DNA of 64,000 bases. Origin: Rhynochetos jubatus. Its lineage: Eukaryota; Chordata; Aves; Eurypygiformes; Rhynochetidae. Shown here piece by piece: positions 59,736 to 64,000 of this stretch. The DNA lies in NCBI GenBank assembly GCA_027574665.1, contig CM050648.1, forward strand, positions 45,789,700 to 45,853,699, read 5' to 3'. Under the pieces are notes generated by a model. That model was not told the origin of the DNA, did not search any database, and saw nothing but the letters and a program-made list of their open reading frames with translations. The position numbers and the translations under genes are program-made. The stretch's first letter is position 1. Every line of letters begins with the position of its first letter.

Positions 59736-62700
59736 CCCCTGCGACGCTGAGCTGCTGTCCTGCGTGCTTGCTTTCTAGTAACTTCTGTGATGATTTGCCT
59801 ACAGTCAAAATGATAAGCATATAGATGTAAGGATTTTTTGATGCTATATAGCGCAGTCATCAACAACAGTGGAAGACTGTACTATTGAAATGTTTGTATG
59901 TCAGTCTTGCCATCTGTAAAAATCAGCTTTTGTAGTTGTGATGGCCCATGACCAAAGACAAGACAGGATTTGAAGATCAAGGTAATATGTTTTCCATTAG
60001 TCCGAACTACATTTCACGCACACCAGAAAGCACATAAAGTATTTTTTTGCAGCTGTACTAACTAGTCTAGTGAAAGATCTTAATTCCCCTACAAACATTG
60101 CCTTGCTCGTTTTGTAAGCCCGTTTAGCAAATTTTGTATGCTGTGTGCACTGTTGAAGGCAGCTCTTCATCTCCCGCTACTTGGAGGAGGGAATACTGAG
60201 GACATCAGCAAATAGCTGACGATGAGTAGGAAGGGTAATGTTCCCCTTCCTAGTGGGGGCGGGGGGGTTCCCCCACCCCTTCTCTGCCAGATATTCCCAC
60301 AGTCACATCCGAAGGCAGAGAGGGTGGAAGCGCTCGCAAGCTGCTTTCAGACTAATTCCCAGCATTTAGTTCACGATTTCCTCCATGGTGTTCCTAGCTG
60401 GATTGCTGCACGCATGTGCCTCTCTGCTCTGTCTTCAGTAATTTCACAAACAACGCGATGCTATTGTGTCAGCATGTCAGACATTCAGGTGGTCGAGTCC
60501 CCTGCTTCTGCTTTTAAAATTTATGGTGGCCAGGAACTGTGGACTTCCTTATCATCACAAAGCGCAGGAAATACAGTAATTGATATTAGGGTGCAAATAG
60601 ATAACTGTTGACCTTAACGAAGGTTTAACTGGCACGTAGCTCCCAGGACGCTGCTGCTGAGTCAGCTCCCCTGTATATAAACACAGACAGCCCCCCTCAC
60701 TGGCTCCCTGTTAACCAGGGTATAAAGAGCTGCTGTTTCTCATGCAAAAATACCTCATTACAAATGGAGAAATTTGTGGGACTTTTATGCAGATCAAATT
60801 TTTCTGCAACTTGATGACTTGTCAGAATTGGTAACCTAATTGCGCTAGCTGGGCTGTAATTGGCACTCCAATTAGCTTTGATTACAGCAGACAGCCGTTT
60901 ATAGGAAACTGTGGTGTGTAAACTTGAAAAATGGCTGTAATGTGTTTGTGTGATGCTTGGCCAGAGGACTGTTATGTTTGTAGATCCAGAGTCAAGGAGG
61001 AGGCATCTACAACAGTGAAAACTCTTCCCCCATCCTCCCTCCAGCACAAGGAGCTATCTTCTGCTGACTCCTCTGCCAGCAGAAAAAGAAGCAGGGGGAG
61101 GAGTCTCTTCACAGTGTAATTTATACCATTTTCATGCACTTTCAAGTAAGCACAAACCCTGACAAAAGTCAGGGGCTGAAGAGAAAGCTGAAAAAGAAAC
61201 CTTTGCTGTGCTCCTGGATGCATCTTGTCACAAGCCCAACCAAAGAAAGTTAATGCCTGCAAATTAAGTTTCTTGGAGGGGAGAAAAAAAAAAAAAAAGG
61301 AAAAACTTTCCTGAGAAATTCAGATTTCAGGCTTTCTCCCATATGTTAATTTTCACAGACATCCTCTGGATTGTTTAAAATTCTGGTTTTCTCCTGACAA
61401 TTTTCGTATTCCCTTAACGAAGCACTCTGCTCATCCTGCTGTTGTTTTTCGTAAGCCACTGCAGTTGAGTTCATAATAGAGGAACAAAATATCAATTTTT
61501 CCTTAATATGATATAGCGAAACCTCTACGTACATTGGTGCTGCCTTAAGTGTAACAGGGAGGTCCTTTATATTCTTAAATAAAAGTTTAAAAGTGAAAAT
61601 AAGAGCTGCATCAGAGCTGGAGTGACCCAGATGATTCCACACTCCCTCTCCTCACTCTCCCCAGCTCGCCCTGTAAGGAGAGGACAACCAGATATACAGT
61701 CATGCCTGCAGGCCTGGATGCTTGGACCATCAGCCCCAGGTTTTTGATTTGAGATGCTTTCTCAGCCAGTTCTGCCCAATGGCTTTGGACAGTCCCGCCT
61801 AGGCTCTAACACTCTGCTTGTCTTGAAATTCCAAATAAACAAAGTATAAGATGCAGGTAGCAATTTAAACATTATAGAACTTACTTTTCTCCTTCCTTTC
61901 AGTCAAAACAAGGGAAGAGTTTTTTTGGATGTCATATACTAGGTTTTCTTTTGAGATGCAGTTTACAAAACATGCTGAAATATGTTTCATATGACCTTTT
62001 TCTGGGAAGTACTGTGGTAGCCAGTGTTTCAGGAACTGGCAGAGAAATAACAATGCAAGCGCACATCATATCTTTAAAGAACTTCTATCTTTTCTGAAGA
62101 GAAAAAAAAAAAAGTCTCTATTAAAAAGAAAAATGAAGACACCGATGTGTTGTTCTTTGGTGATGGTATCGAGGGATGCAGCCATTTTCTCATCCTTCCA
62201 CCATTCTGTAGAAGGTCTTTGAAGTTTCCTCAGTGAAGTCAAAGTTACGAGTCCTTTAGAAACAACACACCAAAAAATTGAGGTCAAAGAGTGTTTTTTC
62301 ATATACAACATCTGTTAAATAAGAGGTAATCGCAGCCTATGAGTGCTGCATCACCGAATCCCAGGACAGGGGATTCTCAAGAGAGAGCCCATTGCACAGA
62401 CACTCCTGTTGTAGAGGTGTGCTGACATCGGGCAGCGATACTCATGCCTGCACTGCCAAAAGTACTGACTGTAATAACCGGTAGTACTGCAGTTCCTCTT
62501 TTATCACTTGCCAGAAAAGTCTGTTCAGGATTCAACGTGTGAGGGTAAATTCAGGCTCCATCAAAGCCACTTGGAGTTTTGCCATCAACTTTGATGAGAC
62601 CAGGAGTCCATCCATCATGTCTTATGGATAACATAATGCAGTTTGTTCAGAAAGCCAAATGTTAGCTCAGTTGTAGGCAGTTGCAAAACCTATTATACAC

Positions 62701-63065
62701 ATCCTTCATTTAGACCAAAATTTGACTCTCTGTCTTCAGTGGCCCAAGATGTAGCTTTCATACTAGTGTCTGCTCTTCTCCATTGCAGATCTTGTGCTGC
62801 ATGTTCTTACAGCGGCAATTCTAACATCCATGCTCCAATTCTGCAATGCCCTATTCAAGCAAAACTCTTCAGAGAAAGTTCCATACTGATAGAGCAAGAA
62901 TCTTGAATTTAGATTGAAGAAGAAAGTGAAGTCAAACATAGTGATATCTAGGTGTAATACAGAGTTTAATAGACATCTGTGTTCTGCTACTAATCTGTGA
63001 TCTTAAACAGCCTGTTACCCAGAAGAAAAGATTTTCAGTGTATCTTTAAATTAAAGCAGGTAATT

Positions 63066-63163
63066 TAAGTTGGAAGACTGGTGGACTTGGCAGTGCTAGG
63101 ATTATGGTTGGACTCAATGATCTTAAAGGTCTTTTCCAACCTAAACAATACTATGAAATATGT
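63066..63163 (+). mobile_element. CR1 LINE, short 3' end
   Basis: Sense orientation: 'acttggcagtgctaggattatggttggactcaatgatcttaaaggtcttttccaacctaaacaatactatgaa', the 3' end of the CR1 subfamily also seen in antisense at 30758 and 56803. Confidence 0.92.
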
Positions 63164-63942
63164 TTGTTGAAGTTAAACATGAAGAAAAACCATAGTGGTA
63201 AACTGTAATAATGACAAATGAGTATTTAAAAAACTTTAAAATAATAAAATCTATCATACAAGTAAAGCTTGAAAATATTCCTCATCCTAGAGTGAGAGTC
63301 TGTATTGAACAGAAAAAAGAAGTTACTGAATGTTACCTGGGAATAGAGATATGGCTGTGCAGTCTTCTAAATGACATTATCATTAACATAGTTATTTTAA
63401 TTTAGAGCTAAAGTAAATGTTAGCAATTCAGTCTTAATCCAAGTCTAGAACAGTTCAGGAGGTTGAGACATGTAGCATGGAACATACAGTCCCTCATGGA
63501 TCCTACAGCAAAAACTGAAGAGCTGAAAACACAATAGCCTAGAGAAGGAGCGGGGCAGCAGTCCTGCTAGCTGGGTGCCGGCAGCAGAAGGGGGTGCAAG
63601 GGGTGGGTGGCCTGGGCTAAGCCAGAAAAAGGGTTTTGAAGGAGAAGGGGATCCTTTGAGGAGGTGGGATCAAGGGCGCCAGGGCTTGGGAACAGCAGTG
63701 TCACATTCAATGCTTGCACGTTACACACCTAAAACGGTAAAACTGGAGCAATCTGTGCCAGAAGCTGTGGGTAGGCAGTGCAGCTGCAAGCAGTGCTCGG
63801 GGGGGTGTGGGGTGTGGTGTGGAGGTTACAGCTGCAGGAGCTATAGGGTTGTGATTGCATTAAGATTTCTGACCTCAGCTGGGTCACAAAATGAACTCTT
63901 AGCCAGAGAGTAGAAACTGGATTTGCATCTCTGCTGAAACTG

Positions 63943-64000
63943 GTGGCACTTCAGCATGGTAAGTGACTCCGGAGTCTTGTGTTCGAGTCCTTTCACTCCT
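63943..64000 (+). mobile_element. Possible tRNA-derived head of a MIR-like SINE
   Basis: 'cagcatggtaagtgactccggagtc' followed by 'gttcgagtcctttcactcct' resembles the tRNA-like head of MIR (A box, then a B box with GTTCGA-TCC). It is cut by the window edge. The stems do not pair as a working tRNA. Confidence 0.45.

Larger units (their letters stand above)
58274..64000 (+). other. SELENOI-like intron 5 (runs off the right edge)
   Basis: AT-rich intron. I searched for exon 6, which should follow in phase 0 after WGYDISQV, and found none before the edge. It holds two probable MIR relics (59565-59735, 63943-64000), one CR1 fragment (63066-63163), a homeodomain-site-like cluster (60837-60890) and a G-rich stretch (63796-63830). 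Confidence 0.7.

Noticed and set aside
60222..60611. 129-codon plus-strand open frame as a gene or exon 6
   Set aside because: It has no similarity to the expected phosphotransferase continuation and no splice-site fit, and its composition is like that of surrounding intron.
60697..61262. Minus-strand frames of 116 and 96 codons
   Set aside because: They overlap each other in different frames, lack known motifs, and cover the probable enhancer-like block.
63943..64000. tRNA gene at the right edge
   Set aside because: A GTTCGAGTCC box is present, but the acceptor and T stems do not pair and the anticodon region is a 12-base palindrome without a proper seven-base loop. A SINE head is more likely.
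1..64000. CRISPR arrays, operons, prophage or other prokaryotic systems
   Set aside because: No regularly spaced repeats or compact co-directional genes; all coding signal is spliced and vertebrate.

Overview
The window is vertebrate nuclear DNA and almost certainly from a bird. It is AT-rich, with long introns and isolated CpG islands. It carries many copies of the CR1 LINE, including the 3' signature 'catagaatcacagaatggtttgggttggaaggg', and one LTR with the layout of avian ERVL-type solo LTRs. A turtle or crocodilian source is possible but less likely. There are no bacterial-style operons, CRISPR arrays or rRNA genes.

Two spliced genes lie head to head. On the minus strand, positions 1-18476 hold the 5' part of SPIDR, the scaffold protein of homologous-recombination repair. 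Five coding exons (18476-18462, 9854-9699, 8682-8604, 7131-6949, 3676-3519) join in phase with consensus splice sites and encode the first 197 residues; the rest of the gene is beyond the left edge. On the plus strand, positions 28294-64000 hold the 5' half of a CDP-alcohol phosphotransferase of the SELENOI/EPT1 (ethanolaminephosphotransferase 1) type. Its five exons (28294-28350, 45235-45303, 51168-51276, 53345-53419, 58005-58273) encode 193 residues with the complete catalytic motif D-x2-D-G-x2-A-R-x8-G-x3-D-x3-D. It differs enough from vertebrate SELENOI that I read it as a SELENOI-like paralog; the C-terminal exons, which would show whether it uses selenocysteine, lie beyond the right edge.

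The 9.8 kb between the two start codons holds the SPIDR CpG-island promoter (about 18.0-19.1 kb, with E-box, E2F-like, GC-box, CCAAT, CRE-like and NRF1 motifs), a solo LTR (about 23.2-24.0 kb), a CR1 copy (27.0-27.7 kb) and the CpG-island promoter of the phosphotransferase (27.9-28.6 kb). A third CpG island (about 1.75-2.59 kb) sits inside a SPIDR intron with no gene assigned to it.

The remainder is intronic or intergenic. It carries 13 recognisable CR1 fragments, one much older CR1/L3-like relic (32.2-33.35 kb) and three probable MIR/CORE-SINE relics. The two genes belong to unrelated pathways (DNA repair, and the Kennedy pathway of phosphatidylethanolamine synthesis). Nothing in the sequence suggests that they act together.
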